This document shows, piece by piece, positions 25,632 through 33,398 of a stretch of 48,523 bases of DNA (position 1 is the stretch's first letter; each line of letters opens with the position of its first letter). Made by a program: the position numbers and the translations under genes. The notes under the pieces are model-generated. The model made no database searches, was not told the DNA's origin, and saw nothing but the letters and a program-made list of their open reading frames with translations. This stretch comes from CAYFHQ01 sp964342805. GTDB taxonomy: Bacteria; Bacillota; Clostridia; Peptostreptococcales; Acidaminobacteraceae. The DNA is taken from positions 1 through 48,523 of the forward strand of contig CAYFHQ010000014.1 in NCBI GenBank assembly GCA_964342805.1, in the 5' to 3' direction.

Positions 25632-26963
25632 ATGCAAAGACCACGGATTTTTACCACCTACCGCGGACTACCCAAAGAGATTTATATTCTCTTTTTCGTT
25701 CAAGTCATCAACCGCTTTGGCGACTTTGTCATGCCCTTCTTGGTCCTATACCTAACGACCAAACTGGGCTATAGTGTTGCAACTGCCGGGGTCTTTGCCA
25801 TGGTCGGCGGCCTTATGGTCATGCCTGGGTCCATGCTGGGTGGGAAGTTTGCTGACTGGGTGGGTAGGAATAAGACCTATGTCTTTGCCCAAACCACAGC
25901 AGCCCTATCCCTCCTTTTATGTGTCTGGGTGAAAACACCTGAACTCATCATCGGCCTCCTCTTGTCGTCCATGTTTTTCAATGGAGCGGTCCGACCCTGT
26001 ATTAATGCCATGGTGGCAGACATTCTGCCCCCCGAGAGGCGGCAACTGGGTTATTCCCTGCTCTATCTTGGGATCAACATCGGTGTGGCCCTGGGCCCCA
26101 TGCTGGCCGGATTCCTTTTCCACAATTATCTGAACTGGCTCTTTGTTGGTGACGCAGTTACCTCCTTTGTCGTGGTGACTTTGGTTGTGTTCAACATTAA
26201 GGAATCCCGTCCTGACCATTTAGAACCAGACCAGTCGCTTTCGGACCAATCAGAGCCTGGGCGAACAAGAGAAACTGAGCTCCCTGAGACAGCAAACCAA
26301 GCGATCCAGGAGACCAACAAGCAAACGACTTATCAAGCTCAAGCTACCATAGAAGCCACAGAGTCAGGCAACCTCTTGCAGGTCCTCTTACGGCGAAAGT
26401 ACCTCTTGGTCTTCTTTGGCCTAAATGTGCTCTTGTCCTTCGTCTACACCCAGTTCCACTTCAGCGTCCCCCTAATGATGAACCACATCTTTGGCCAGGC
26501 TGCTGGGCCCAGTCGGTATGGCCTACTGATCAGCGTCAATGCTGTGACGGTGATCTTTGGAACCGTTCCCTTGATTGCCATGATGAAGCGCTTCAAGCCC
26601 TTGACCAGCATTGCCTTGGCTGGCATTCTCTACGCCATTGGCTTTGGTCTTTATGGCTTTACTGCTGTCCTCCCCTTACTCATGGGGTCGACGATCATCT
26701 GGACCCTGGGTGAGATCCTTGCAGTGACCAATTACGGAACCTACTTGGCCAACCGGTCCCCTGCCAACTTCAGGGCACGGATCAGCTCGCTGAGTTCCAT
26801 TGGCTGGGCCTTAGGCAGTGCCAGTGGTACATTTTTAGTTGGCCTTTTCATCGAGTACAGGAGCATTACCGCACTTTGGCCCTTGGTCTCCCTGGTGGGA
26901 CTGACTGGGGCAATGGGCTTACTGGTCCTCAGTCGTTGGGAGAGTAAACACTTACACTTATAA
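25632..26963 (+). CDS. MFS transporter, substrate unknown
   Basis: The 443-residue protein has about twelve hydrophobic segments in two halves, the pattern of the major facilitator superfamily. GGKFADWVGRNKTYVF after the second helix is the MFS A-type loop motif (G-x-x-x-D-x-x-G-R-x-K). The central loop, about residues 195-250, is unusually long and hydrophilic, rich in E, Q, T and S. GGGAGG precedes ATG 25632, 11 bp after rqcH, so they should share a transcript. It resembles MDR-type exporters such as YttB/YwoG, but the sequence does not show the substrate. Confidence 0.85.
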   Translation: MQRPRIFTTYRGLPKEIYILFFVQVINRFGDFVMPFLVLYLTTKLGYSVATAGVFAMVGGLMVMPGSMLGGKFADWVGRNKTYVFAQTTAALSLLLCVWVKTPELIIGLLLSSMFFNGAVRPCINAMVADILPPERRQLGYSLLYLGINIGVALGPMLAGFLFHNYLNWLFVGDAVTSFVVVTLVVFNIKESRPDHLEPDQSLSDQSEPGRTRETELPETANQAIQETNKQTTYQAQATIEATESGNLLQVLLRRKYLLVFFGLNVLLSFVYTQFHFSVPLMMNHIFGQAAGPSRYGLLISVNAVTVIFGTVPLIAMMKRFKPLTSIALAGILYAIGFGLYGFTAVLPLLMGSTIIWTLGEILAVTNYGTYLANRSPANFRARISSLSSIGWALGSASGTFLVGLFIEYRSITALWPLVSLVGLTGAMGLLVLSRWESKHLHL

Positions 26964-26968
26964 TCAAG

Positions 26969-27007
26969 AAGCACCTCTGAACATTGACACAATGTCCAGA
27001 GGTGCTT
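26969..27007. terminator. Bidirectional terminator between the MFS gene and pyrR
   Basis: AAGCACCTCTG (26969-26979) / CAGAGGTGCTT (26997-27007), an 11-bp stem continued by ACATTG/CAATGT. T-runs lie on both sides (TTTTAC on plus; a weaker TTGATTAT on minus). It serves both the rqcH-MFS and rluD-pyrR transcripts. Confidence 0.88.
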
Positions 27008-27081
27008 TTACATTCACGTATATAGATTACCGTATAGGGTTGCACTTGCTGCCACACAGATTTGCACCTGACATGGTAGAC

Positions 27082-27633
27082 CTAGCCCTGACGGTTCCTC
27101 TTCTGATAGATACATACCTCGTTGAGGTTGTCCAGTTCTGCTAGACGAACCTTAATGATCTCGGCCTTTGAAGAAGGCACGTTCTTACCCACATAGTCTG
27201 GCCGGATGGGAAATTCCCGGTGACCCCGGTCCACAAGAACTGCCAGCTGAATCGACTTGGGGCGCCCCACGTCAATCACTGCGTCCATGGCTGCTCGAAC
27301 CGTTCGTCCAGTAAAGATCACGTCATCCACCAGGATCACATGTTTGTCCAGGATACTGAAACCAATGGACGTATTCTTGACCACGGCCTTCTGGTCCACT
27401 TCGGAAAGGTCGTCCCGGTAGAGGGTGATGTCCAACTCTCCCACAGGTACCGTCTCCCCTTCGATCATTTCAATCTTGTCCGCTATTCGGTGGGCCAAGG
27501 GCACACCCCGGGACCGAATACCCACCAAAACGATATTCTCCGTCCCCTTATTCCGCTCAATGATTTCATGGGCCAACCGGGTAATCGACCGATTCATTGC
27601 CTTTTCATCAAGGATCTTCGCCTTAAACTCCAT
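27082..27633 (-). CDS. pyrR: Bifunctional pyr operon regulator / uracil phosphoribosyltransferase
   Basis: PyrR binds pyr mRNA when UMP is present and causes termination; it also has weak uracil phosphoribosyltransferase activity. The PRPP motif VILVDDVIFTGRTV (about 99-112) and the PyrR start MEFKAKILDEKAMNRSITRL are clear. Length 183 is standard. GGAGGGG precedes the ATG. It is 13 bp after rluD. No pyrimidine biosynthesis gene is nearby, so here it would act in trans; no PyrR binding loop was recognised in its own leader. Confidence 0.95.
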   Translation of the reverse strand: MEFKAKILDEKAMNRSITRLAHEIIERNKGTENIVLVGIRSRGVPLAHRIADKIEMIEGETVPVGELDITLYRDDLSEVDQKAVVKNTSIGFSILDKHVILVDDVIFTGRTVRAAMDAVIDVGRPKSIQLAVLVDRGHREFPIRPDYVGKNVPSSKAEIIKVRLAELDNLNEVCIYQKRNRQG

Positions 27634-27646
27634 ATTACCCCTCCAA

Positions 27647-28564
27647 CTATTCTAGGTTTTCTAGCTTATTGAGTATCTTCTGAAAGTACTCTGGAACGTC
27701 TGAGTCAAATGTCATGAACTTTTCTGTAGTGGGATGCACAAATCCCAATGTCTTTGCATGTAGTATTTGACCAACGTGTTTAAACTTTGACTGTTTGGGA
27801 CCATAAACCGGGTCGCACACCAGAGGATGGCCCTTGGAAGCCATATGTACCCTGATCTGGTGGGTCCTACCCGTCTCCAGTTGTACCTGGAGCAAGGTAT
27901 GGTTTTTAAACCGTTTGAGGACCTTATAGTGGGTCACTGCCTCTTTGCCCCCAGGGACAATAGCCATTTTCATCCGGTCTTTGGGATTTCGACCAATGGG
28001 GCCTTCCACAGTCCCCTCGTCACTGTGAACCCGACCATGGACCACACACCAGTAAATCCGCTGGGTGGTTTTTTCCTTGAGCTGGGCAGCCAGGCTATGG
28101 TGGGCATGGTCCGTTTTGGCAATCATAAGAAGGCCAGACGTGTCCTTGTCTATCCGGTGAACAATCCCAGGTCTCACCACACCATTAATGGAAGACAGGC
28201 GGTCTGCATGGAACATGATCCCATTGACCAGGGTCCCCCTATGGTGGCCTGGCGCAGGATGAACAACCATTCCTTGGGGCTTGTTCACCACCATGAGGTC
28301 GTCGTCTTCATAAACGATGTTCAAGGGGATATCCTCAGGTTCAACCTTTAAAACCTCCGGATCAGGAATCTCAATGACCACTTCCATTCCCGCTTCCAGA
28401 CGGACATTCTTCTTAATCTTCTTTACACCTTCAATGGTCACTTGGTCTGCCTGAATCAGCTTCTGGATATAAGATCTAGAAACACCATGGATCATGTCAC
28501 CAAGAAAGGCGTCCAGCCGTTGACCGTCATGGTCCGGCTCAATAATAAATGCGTAACGCTCCAA
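27647..28564 (-). CDS. rluD: RluA-family 23S rRNA pseudouridine synthase (RluD-like)
   Basis: RluD-type enzymes make pseudouridines in helix 69 of 23S rRNA. An N-terminal S4 RNA-binding domain (about 15-60) is followed by the synthase domain. The catalytic aspartate is D139 in HRIDKDTSG (136-144), and GRTHQIRVHM is the RluA-family signature. Length 305. The start is TTG at 28562-28564, with GAGGTG seven bases upstream. Site specificity cannot be told from sequence alone, since this family has several paralogues (YlyB in Bacillus). It is first in an operon with pyrR. Confidence 0.9.
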   Translation of the reverse strand: MERYAFIIEPDHDGQRLDAFLGDMIHGVSRSYIQKLIQADQVTIEGVKKIKKNVRLEAGMEVVIEIPDPEVLKVEPEDIPLNIVYEDDDLMVVNKPQGMVVHPAPGHHRGTLVNGIMFHADRLSSINGVVRPGIVHRIDKDTSGLLMIAKTDHAHHSLAAQLKEKTTQRIYWCVVHGRVHSDEGTVEGPIGRNPKDRMKMAIVPGGKEAVTHYKVLKRFKNHTLLQVQLETGRTHQIRVHMASKGHPLVCDPVYGPKQSKFKHVGQILHAKTLGFVHPTTEKFMTFDSDVPEYFQKILNKLENLE

Positions 28565-28591
28565 CTTAACACCTCATTTATGGAAAAGGAA

Positions 28592-28610
28592 AACCGCCCA
28601 AAGGACGGTT
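28592..28610 (-). terminator. Intrinsic terminator in the rluD leader
   Basis: On the minus strand AACCGTCC / GGGCGGTT form an 8-bp stem (one U-G pair) with a TTT loop, followed by TTCCTTTTCC. It ends the acetyltransferase transcript, but it also lies downstream of the rluD promoter (28639-28667), so rluD transcripts must pass it. Confidence 0.7.
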
Positions 28611-28638
28611 ATCATTTCTATTGCTATTGAACAAACCT

Positions 28639-28667
28639 ATTATACCGGGAAAGCCCAGCGGTTTCAA
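28639..28667 (-). promoter_or_regulatory. Promoter of rluD-pyrR
   Basis: TTGAAA (28662-28667), 17 bp, TATAAT (28639-28644). The -35 box overlaps the last codons of the acetyltransferase gene. The predicted start near 28632 leaves a leader of about 68 nt containing the hairpin at 28592-28610. Confidence 0.78.
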
Positions 28668-29167
28668 GAAAGCTCTGTGGCCAGGATGGAATAAATTCGC
28701 ATGGAGGCATACTGGTCATCAAACTTGACCACGTCCCGCAGGGTCCCTTCATACCGGAAGCCCAGGGACTCATATAGGCGCTGGGCCGGTCGATTGTCCT
28801 CGTGGACATCCAACCACAGGCGGTGTACCTTCATTTGTCCAAAGGCCACCTGCTTGGCCAGGGACATGGCCTCTTTCCCATACCCTTTTTGCTTGTCAGA
28901 CACGGCAATCCGCATGATCTCTAGGTTTTGGAACTTGTGGTGGACACCCTTTAGGATCATGTAGCCCACCGGTTTCATGTCCTTGTCCTCAATGATCAAA
29001 TGGAGGACGTCCCGGTGGTTGATCATGGCCAAGTGTTCCTCTGGAGAATTCTGCAGGATGTACTTTGCATTGTCCGCCGCTTGCTCGACTTTCACCACAT
29101 AAGCCAGGTCAGAAGGCACTGTTTTTCTCAAGTTGACATGGTCTCCAGTAATAATCGTTGAATGCAT
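28664..29167 (-). CDS. GNAT-family N-acetyltransferase, RimJ/RimL-like
   Basis: The 167-residue protein has the GNAT fold pattern: start MHSTIITGDHVNLRKTV, the acetyl-CoA-binding segment IAVSDKQKGYGKEAMSLA (about 87-104) with the Q/R-x-x-G-x-G/A loop, and the C-terminal NRPAQRLYESLGFRYEGTLRD typical of RimJ/RimL-type acetyltransferases. Substrate unknown; ribosomal protein or small amine acetylation (as in spermidine acetyltransferases) are both possible. AGGGGG precedes the ATG. It has its own promoter and terminator, so it is a single-gene unit. Confidence 0.85.
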   Translation of the reverse strand: MHSTIITGDHVNLRKTVPSDLAYVVKVEQAADNAKYILQNSPEEHLAMINHRDVLHLIIEDKDMKPVGYMILKGVHHKFQNLEIMRIAVSDKQKGYGKEAMSLAKQVAFGQMKVHRLWLDVHEDNRPAQRLYESLGFRYEGTLRDVVKFDDQYASMRIYSILATELS

Positions 29168-29217
29168 ATGGTCCCCCTATCAGGTCCTCTAATCAAAGCG
29201 CTATATGGCTTTTACCT

Positions 29218-29246
29218 ATACTATTCATTCTATACCCGCTTTCCAA
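29218..29246 (-). promoter_or_regulatory. Promoter of the GNAT gene
   Basis: TTGGAA (29241-29246), 17 bp, TAGTAT (29218-29223). It lies just after the terminator of the EF-hand gene. Confidence 0.6.
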
Positions 29247-29267
29247 ATCCTTTATCCTAAAGCCTAG

Positions 29268-29300
29268 AAAACCTCCCGCCTGACAAGGACGAGAGGTTTT
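29268..29300. terminator. Terminator of the EF-hand gene
   Basis: AAAACCTC (29268-29275) / GAGGTTTT (29293-29300), continued by CG/CG and CCT/AGG. The minus strand continues TTTTCTAG after the stem. A perfect 10-bp palindrome TGTGCGCACA (29316-29325) lies between this terminator and the gene, and a second copy of its core (29886-29894) lies on the other side of the gene. Confidence 0.75.
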
Positions 29301-29364
29301 TCAGCCACCATTGGCTGTGCGCACATTTTAGAAAATGGGTGTGATGATTGACTTGGGCATACAA

Positions 29365-29865
29365 TTAGTCTGACAAATTGTTCATGGACTGGATCATGGA
29401 TCGAATGGCCTGGTCATCCTTCATGAGGTTCGCTTCCTCCTCATTGATCAAGCCGTCCTCATCGGCGTCATAGGCTTCCATGATCGACGCGGCGTCAAAG
29501 TTAAAGCTGGTGGTGTCCGCCAGTTCCTGCAGTCTAGACAAGATTTCATTGGGATCTGGTCGTTGCCCTTCCATTGCTTTGCCACCTCGGAGACCTCGAG
29601 GGCCGCCCATTGGGCCAGGTCTATTGGCGCGCATGTGTTCCATTACATCCTTCAAGGGGGCGTCTTCCTTCATGACTTTTAACTCGTCTCCAGCAATCTT
29701 CCCGTCCTTGTCGGCATCATAAGTATTCATGATTTCCTCTGCATTGACTTCCATCCCCATTTCAGCGGCCTTGGACTGGATATGTTCCAGCTGGTCCATA
29801 CCAATTTCCCTGGGTGGTCTCTGCATACGAAAACTTGGATTGACTCCACTCATACTACTAATCAT
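29365..29865 (-). CDS. Cytoplasmic protein with two EF-hand calcium-binding motifs
   Basis: The 166-residue protein has two canonical 12-residue EF-hand loops: DADKDGKIAGDE (50-61) and DADEDGLINEEE (133-144), both with Asp at positions 1, 3 and 5, Gly at 6 and Glu at 12, so both should bind calcium. A flexible Gly/Pro/Arg-rich linker (about 82-105) joins them. There is no signal peptide or membrane helix. ATG 29865 has GGAGG five bases upstream; an in-frame TTG at 29877 is part of that site. It has its own terminators on both sides and an unusual repeat array upstream (29913-29951). Its partner or role is unknown; calcium buffering or sensing is inferred from the loops only. Confidence 0.85.
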   Translation of the reverse strand: MISSMSGVNPSFRMQRPPREIGMDQLEHIQSKAAEMGMEVNAEEIMNTYDADKDGKIAGDELKVMKEDAPLKDVMEHMRANRPGPMGGPRGLRGGKAMEGQRPDPNEILSRLQELADTTSFNFDAASIMEAYDADEDGLINEEEANLMKDDQAIRSMIQSMNNLSD

Positions 29866-29912
29866 TGTATCCTCCAATCAATACCTGTGCGCACCCATAG
29901 ACTATCAAGCAA

Positions 29913-29951
29913 GGGTGTGAGATTTGTGTAATGAATGTGTGAAATTGTGTA
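29913..29951 (-). promoter_or_regulatory. Four helically phased direct repeats upstream of the EF-hand gene
   Basis: On the minus strand ACAC cores at 29947-29950, 29937-29940, 29926-29929 and 29915-29918 are spaced 10, 11 and 11 bp. The alternating units read TTACACA / TCACACA / TTACACA / TCACACC. This one-turn spacing is characteristic of OmpR/PhoB-class response-regulator sites. A possible -10 (TAGTCT) lies 9 bp after the last unit. Confidence 0.6.
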
Positions 29952-29982
29952 AAATGATCGGTTCAAGTCAACCAAAGGAAAA

Positions 29983-30024
29983 AGCGCATCTTGACCCCAA
30001 AAATTTTCAGGGATAAGATGCGCT
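29983..30024 (-). terminator. Terminator of the HMA/P-type ATPase operon
   Basis: AGCGCATCTT (29983-29992) / AAGATGCGCT (30015-30024), 10 bp, with CCC/GGG pairing inside; the minus strand continues TTTTCC. It separates the five-gene operon from the EF-hand gene. Confidence 0.87.
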
Positions 30025-30048
30025 CTTGATCAAGTTCTCTTCTCGGAT

Positions 30049-30342
30049 TTACTCTTCAACCGTTACCACAGTTTCCATTTCTTTTTCTGCGATAAGGTCT
30101 TCGATGTTTTCCTTTTTCAACACAAGCTCTTCCAATGTCATTTCTTTCAAGTCTTCAGAATCTAGCTTGGGCACGTAAATGCCGTGACCTGCTAGGAAGT
30201 CATCCACCTTGTCCTTGTTCTTCATGTAGAGGTAGTAGCCTGTTGCTGCAACGCCTACACCTACAACAAAACCTGTTACATGGTCACGATTAATACGACC
30301 CATCCCCATGCCTGTTCCCATCATTGGACCTGCTCCGAACAT
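30049..30342 (-). CDS. Small single-span membrane protein of the HMA/P-type ATPase operon
   Basis: This 97-residue protein has a Met/Gly-rich N-terminus (MFGAGPMMGTGMGMG), one membrane helix (about residues 23-40) and a charged helical C-terminus ending in an acidic tail. It has no cysteine and no recognised metal motif, although the clustered methionines could bind a soft metal. AAGGAGTGA precedes the ATG, 11 bp after the preceding gene; it is last in the operon. Small one-span proteins next to P1B ATPases are known in actinobacteria (DUF1490/PacL), where they scaffold the pumps. I see only the same size and topology, not the PacL C-terminal metal motif, so an equivalent role is a guess. Confidence 0.72.
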   Translation of the reverse strand: MFGAGPMMGTGMGMGRINRDHVTGFVVGVGVAATGYYLYMKNKDKVDDFLAGHGIYVPKLDSEDLKEMTLEELVLKKENIEDLIAEKEMETVVTVEE

Positions 30343-30353
30343 AAAATCACTCC

Positions 30354-31193
30354 TTAATATTCTATCCTCATATATACTGGACTAGGAACTTTCCCAACCC
30401 CTTCCAGTACATTATGGTGCGCCTTTGACACTTGCTTGATTTGCTCCATCAAGCTAAACTGCTGTTTCACTGGGCTCAGGCCCACAATTTTGGCTAAGCC
30501 ATGGACAAACAACCGAACCGGATGCGCACTGGCCGTATTGTCAATGACTGGCCTTACTTCAACATCCATATAGGTTTTGTCGTCATCCTTGTTGACCTCT
30601 ATGGCCTTGACCATACAAGACTCGTTAATGGGTTCCAATAGGTGACGACCAAAGGTTGCTGCCCAAGTGATACCACTGGCAACCAAGTAGTTGCCCTTGA
30701 TCAATGAGTTAATTAGGTAGACCACAGAAACAACTTCCGGATCATAAATCCCTTCCTTTTTCACTTCCATCCAAGCGTGGTTGAGTACTGCTGCAGCTGT
30801 ACTCATACCGGCATTGTAGTCAATCCACTGGCGGGTTCCCAAGGGAATTCCCATGGCCCGTGAGACCACAGCCAGCATGATTGAGGCCCCAGAGTAATAG
30901 TCCAGGGGCACCAGGTGCTTGGTGTCATGTCTTGCTTCCACTTGAACTGTCTTATTGTTGTAGTCAGCAGAAAGGGCTATGCTGATCCGCAACAGGATCT
31001 CCGTGGAGGAAATCACACTGGGCTTGTAATAGGCCAGCAGTGACTTGGATATGGGGCTGAAGCTAATGCTTTCAATCCCTTCGTGTTTCATCACCTTGTC
31101 AATTAAAGAGTCAATATGTGAAGGTGGCCTACTTAAACGTACCCGCAACCGTCCAGGGATCCGATGGATAATGGTTACGTTGAGTCGTGACAT
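30354..31193 (-). CDS. Cysteine-free HMA-like domain protein with membrane segments
   Basis: The 279-residue protein starts with a ~75-residue HMA-like ferredoxin fold whose first loop reads HRIPGRLRVRL (H10 to R15 and on) instead of GMTCxxC. A middle region (about 95-195) has two to four hydrophobic helices, related in pattern to the membrane start of P1B ATPases. A C-terminal ~80-residue domain follows. AAAGGAGG precedes the ATG, which overlaps the ATPase stop by one base (TAATG), so translation is coupled. I think it belongs to the HMA_2-type families seen beside such ATPases. It lacks every catalytic ATPase motif and may be an accessory subunit. Confidence 0.78.
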   Translation of the reverse strand: MSRLNVTIIHRIPGRLRVRLSRPPSHIDSLIDKVMKHEGIESISFSPISKSLLAYYKPSVISSTEILLRISIALSADYNNKTVQVEARHDTKHLVPLDYYSGASIMLAVVSRAMGIPLGTRQWIDYNAGMSTAAAVLNHAWMEVKKEGIYDPEVVSVVYLINSLIKGNYLVASGITWAATFGRHLLEPINESCMVKAIEVNKDDDKTYMDVEVRPVIDNTASAHPVRLFVHGLAKIVGLSPVKQQFSLMEQIKQVSKAHHNVLEGVGKVPSPVYMRIEY

Positions 31194-33397
31194 TAGGTGA
31201 GCCTCCTTTCAAAGTCATGAAGTAGCAGTCGACCTGAATTCATAACCACAAAGATGGTGGAGGAATTGTGGAGGACTGACGCCCAGAATACAGGCAACCA
31301 GCCCATGGCCGACAGGGCAATTCCTATGGTATTGATACCAATAACAAGACCGAAGTTTTCCTTGATGATCTTCATGGTCTTTCTGGACAGGGCGACCGTG
31401 GACGGAATGAGTAGTGGGTCATCGTTGGTCACCGTAACGTCTGCCGCTTCTATAGCAATGTCAGTACGGGTATTGCCTATTGCTACGCCTACATCAGCGT
31501 AAGCCAGCGCTGGTGCGTCATTAATGCCATCACCAATCATCATGACAGAGGAGCCTGCTGACTGCATTTGAAGGACCGTTTTGGCCTTGTCCTCCGGCAT
31601 GAGCTCCGACTCAAAATCATCCATATTCATTCTCACAGCCATTTTTTCTGCGTGGTATTCCACGTCGCCTGTGAGGAGACGGATATCGTCGTAGCCTAGG
31701 AATCGTAGCCGGTTCAAGGATTTCTTCATGTTCTCCTTGAGGGCGTCATGGACACCTAGGACGCCAATCAAGTGGGTGTCCTTGGCTATATAGATGATGC
31801 TCTCGCCCCGGTTTTCCAATGTACGGATTTCCAACTCAAGGGCTTCAACCCCAATATCATTTTCCAACATAAATCGCTTGTTGCCCACACGGACAAGTTG
31901 GTCCTCCACTCTTGTCACAACCCCTCTTCCCACTACGACCTCTGTCATATCGTGGGTAGGGATTTCGTAACCAGACTTGCGGACCCTTTCCAATATGGCA
32001 TGGGCCAAGGGGTGGCTGGAGTCTTCTTCCGCTGCACCGGCCAACTCCAGAAGTTCTTGTTCCGTTGCCCCATTGTGGGTAATGACGCTCAGGACTCTGG
32101 GACGACCTTCTGTCATGGTCCCTGTCTTGTCTAGGACAATGGAGTCGGCTTCTGTCATCATTTCAATATAGTTACCACCCTTGATCAGTACGCCGTTTCT
32201 AGCCGCATTGTGGATACTGGCTGACAGGGCCGTTGCGGTTGATAGGCGTACCCCACAGGAGTAGTCAATGATCATCATGTTAAGGGCCCGGGTCACGTTT
32301 CTTGTGGTCAGGTAGACCAGGGCTGCCAGGGCAAAGTTCAAGGGGATCAGTTGGGCGGAGAAACGGTCAGCATAGGTTTGGATTTGTGCCTTCTTGCCGG
32401 CGGCGTCCTCAACCAAGTGGACAATCCGCGACACAGTGGTGTCCTCCCCTACCTTTTCTGTCCGCACATGGATCTGGCCTGACTTGACCACGGTCCCTGC
32501 AAAAACAGTGTCTCCGACCTTTCTATGGGCAGGAAAGTATTCCCCTGTAATGGCAGACTGGTCAATGAAGGCGTGTCCGTTGAGTACCACGCCGTCCACA
32601 TTGATCTTTTCACCGGTCTGGACGCTGATCACGTCCCCCTGTACAATCTCTTGAATGGAAACCAATTGTAGGCTGCCGTCTTCCATGACCTTCATAACGT
32701 CTTCGTCTCCGGTCCCCACCATGTCACTGATGGCTGCCCGGGTCTGCTCAATGGTATAGGCGGTCATGAGTTCAGCAATGTCAGACAAGAGGATGGTCAT
32801 AAGGGCCGACATGGACCGGCCCGTAACAATGGCCGTTAGGATGGCTGTCATGGTTAGGGTGTCCGCATTGGGTCTACGTGCGTCTTTCAGGGAGTCTACT
32901 CCGCTCTTAAATATGGATGTGGAGAGACCCAAACTCAAGAGGGCCGCTGGATTGGTAAAGCGTTTTAGGAGGTTTCCTTGCTGGGTCTTCCCATAGCCTT
33001 TCAGACCTAAAACGACCAAGGCTGCTGCCGTAAAACCCACCCGGTTGAGGAAGGATCGAACGGACTCGTTTTGAATCCGGCGTTCCTGGACAGTCAACTG
33101 GCTTCTTGCCTCCCGTTCCTTTTGGTGGGCCAGGAGGGAAAAAATCCCCAGGTTGGTTTCAATGATTTCCAAAACGTCGTCCTGGCGGATCTCATTGGCG
33201 TCATAATGGACCAACAAATTCCCTGAAACCGTGGAAAAGCTCACCTTGTGGATGGCGGTGTGGGACTCCACCCGTTCGATCAACTCCTCTTCCATGGTCT
33301 CCAGGTAGTGGAGGGCTCGGGCGTGAATCCGAAGGCGTCCCCTGAGGGAGTGTACCACTTTCAGTTTCATGAGTGGCGTCCTTTTCTTTTGTAGCAC
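31193..33397 (-). CDS. P1B-type metal-transporting ATPase with a cysteine-free HMA-like N-terminal domain
   Basis: The 734-residue pump uses ATP to move a metal ion across the membrane. Domains in order: HMA-like domain (about 10-80, HSLRGRLRIHA at 16 on), membrane helices, actuator domain with TGE (284-286), the membrane motif Y-S-C-G (379-382) where most P1B pumps have CPx, phosphorylation motif DKTGT (422-426), the N-domain SSHP (H462, P463), hinge GDGIND (622-627) and two last helices with NSGRL. The start is GTG at 33395-33397, with AGGAGG six bases upstream; an internal ATG at 33370 has a weaker site. The metal cannot be deduced; the non-CPx motif points away from ordinary copper, zinc or cadmium pumps. 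Confidence 0.9.
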   Translation of the reverse strand: MLQKKRTPLMKLKVVHSLRGRLRIHARALHYLETMEEELIERVESHTAIHKVSFSTVSGNLLVHYDANEIRQDDVLEIIETNLGIFSLLAHQKEREARSQLTVQERRIQNESVRSFLNRVGFTAAALVVLGLKGYGKTQQGNLLKRFTNPAALLSLGLSTSIFKSGVDSLKDARRPNADTLTMTAILTAIVTGRSMSALMTILLSDIAELMTAYTIEQTRAAISDMVGTGDEDVMKVMEDGSLQLVSIQEIVQGDVISVQTGEKINVDGVVLNGHAFIDQSAITGEYFPAHRKVGDTVFAGTVVKSGQIHVRTEKVGEDTTVSRIVHLVEDAAGKKAQIQTYADRFSAQLIPLNFALAALVYLTTRNVTRALNMMIIDYSCGVRLSTATALSASIHNAARNGVLIKGGNYIEMMTEADSIVLDKTGTMTEGRPRVLSVITHNGATEQELLELAGAAEEDSSHPLAHAILERVRKSGYEIPTHDMTEVVVGRGVVTRVEDQLVRVGNKRFMLENDIGVEALELEIRTLENRGESIIYIAKDTHLIGVLGVHDALKENMKKSLNRLRFLGYDDIRLLTGDVEYHAEKMAVRMNMDDFESELMPEDKAKTVLQMQSAGSSVMMIGDGINDAPALAYADVGVAIGNTRTDIAIEAADVTVTNDDPLLIPSTVALSRKTMKIIKENFGLVIGINTIGIALSAMGWLPVFWASVLHNSSTIFVVMNSGRLLLHDFERRLT

Positions 33398-33398
33398 C

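Noticed and set aside
25803..26250. MFS central loop as a possible frameshift or fusion site
   Set aside because: The frame is continuous through the loop and both halves have the expected helices; long hydrophilic loops occur in this superfamily.
27634..27646. PyrR-dependent attenuator between rluD and pyrR
   Set aside because: The gap is 13 bp, too short for the anti-antiterminator/terminator set, and no PyrR binding loop is visible.
31254..32654. Several plus-strand open frames of 60-120 codons opposite the P1B ATPase
   Set aside because: They are shadows of a clearly coding minus-strand gene, show biased composition and lack ribosome sites.
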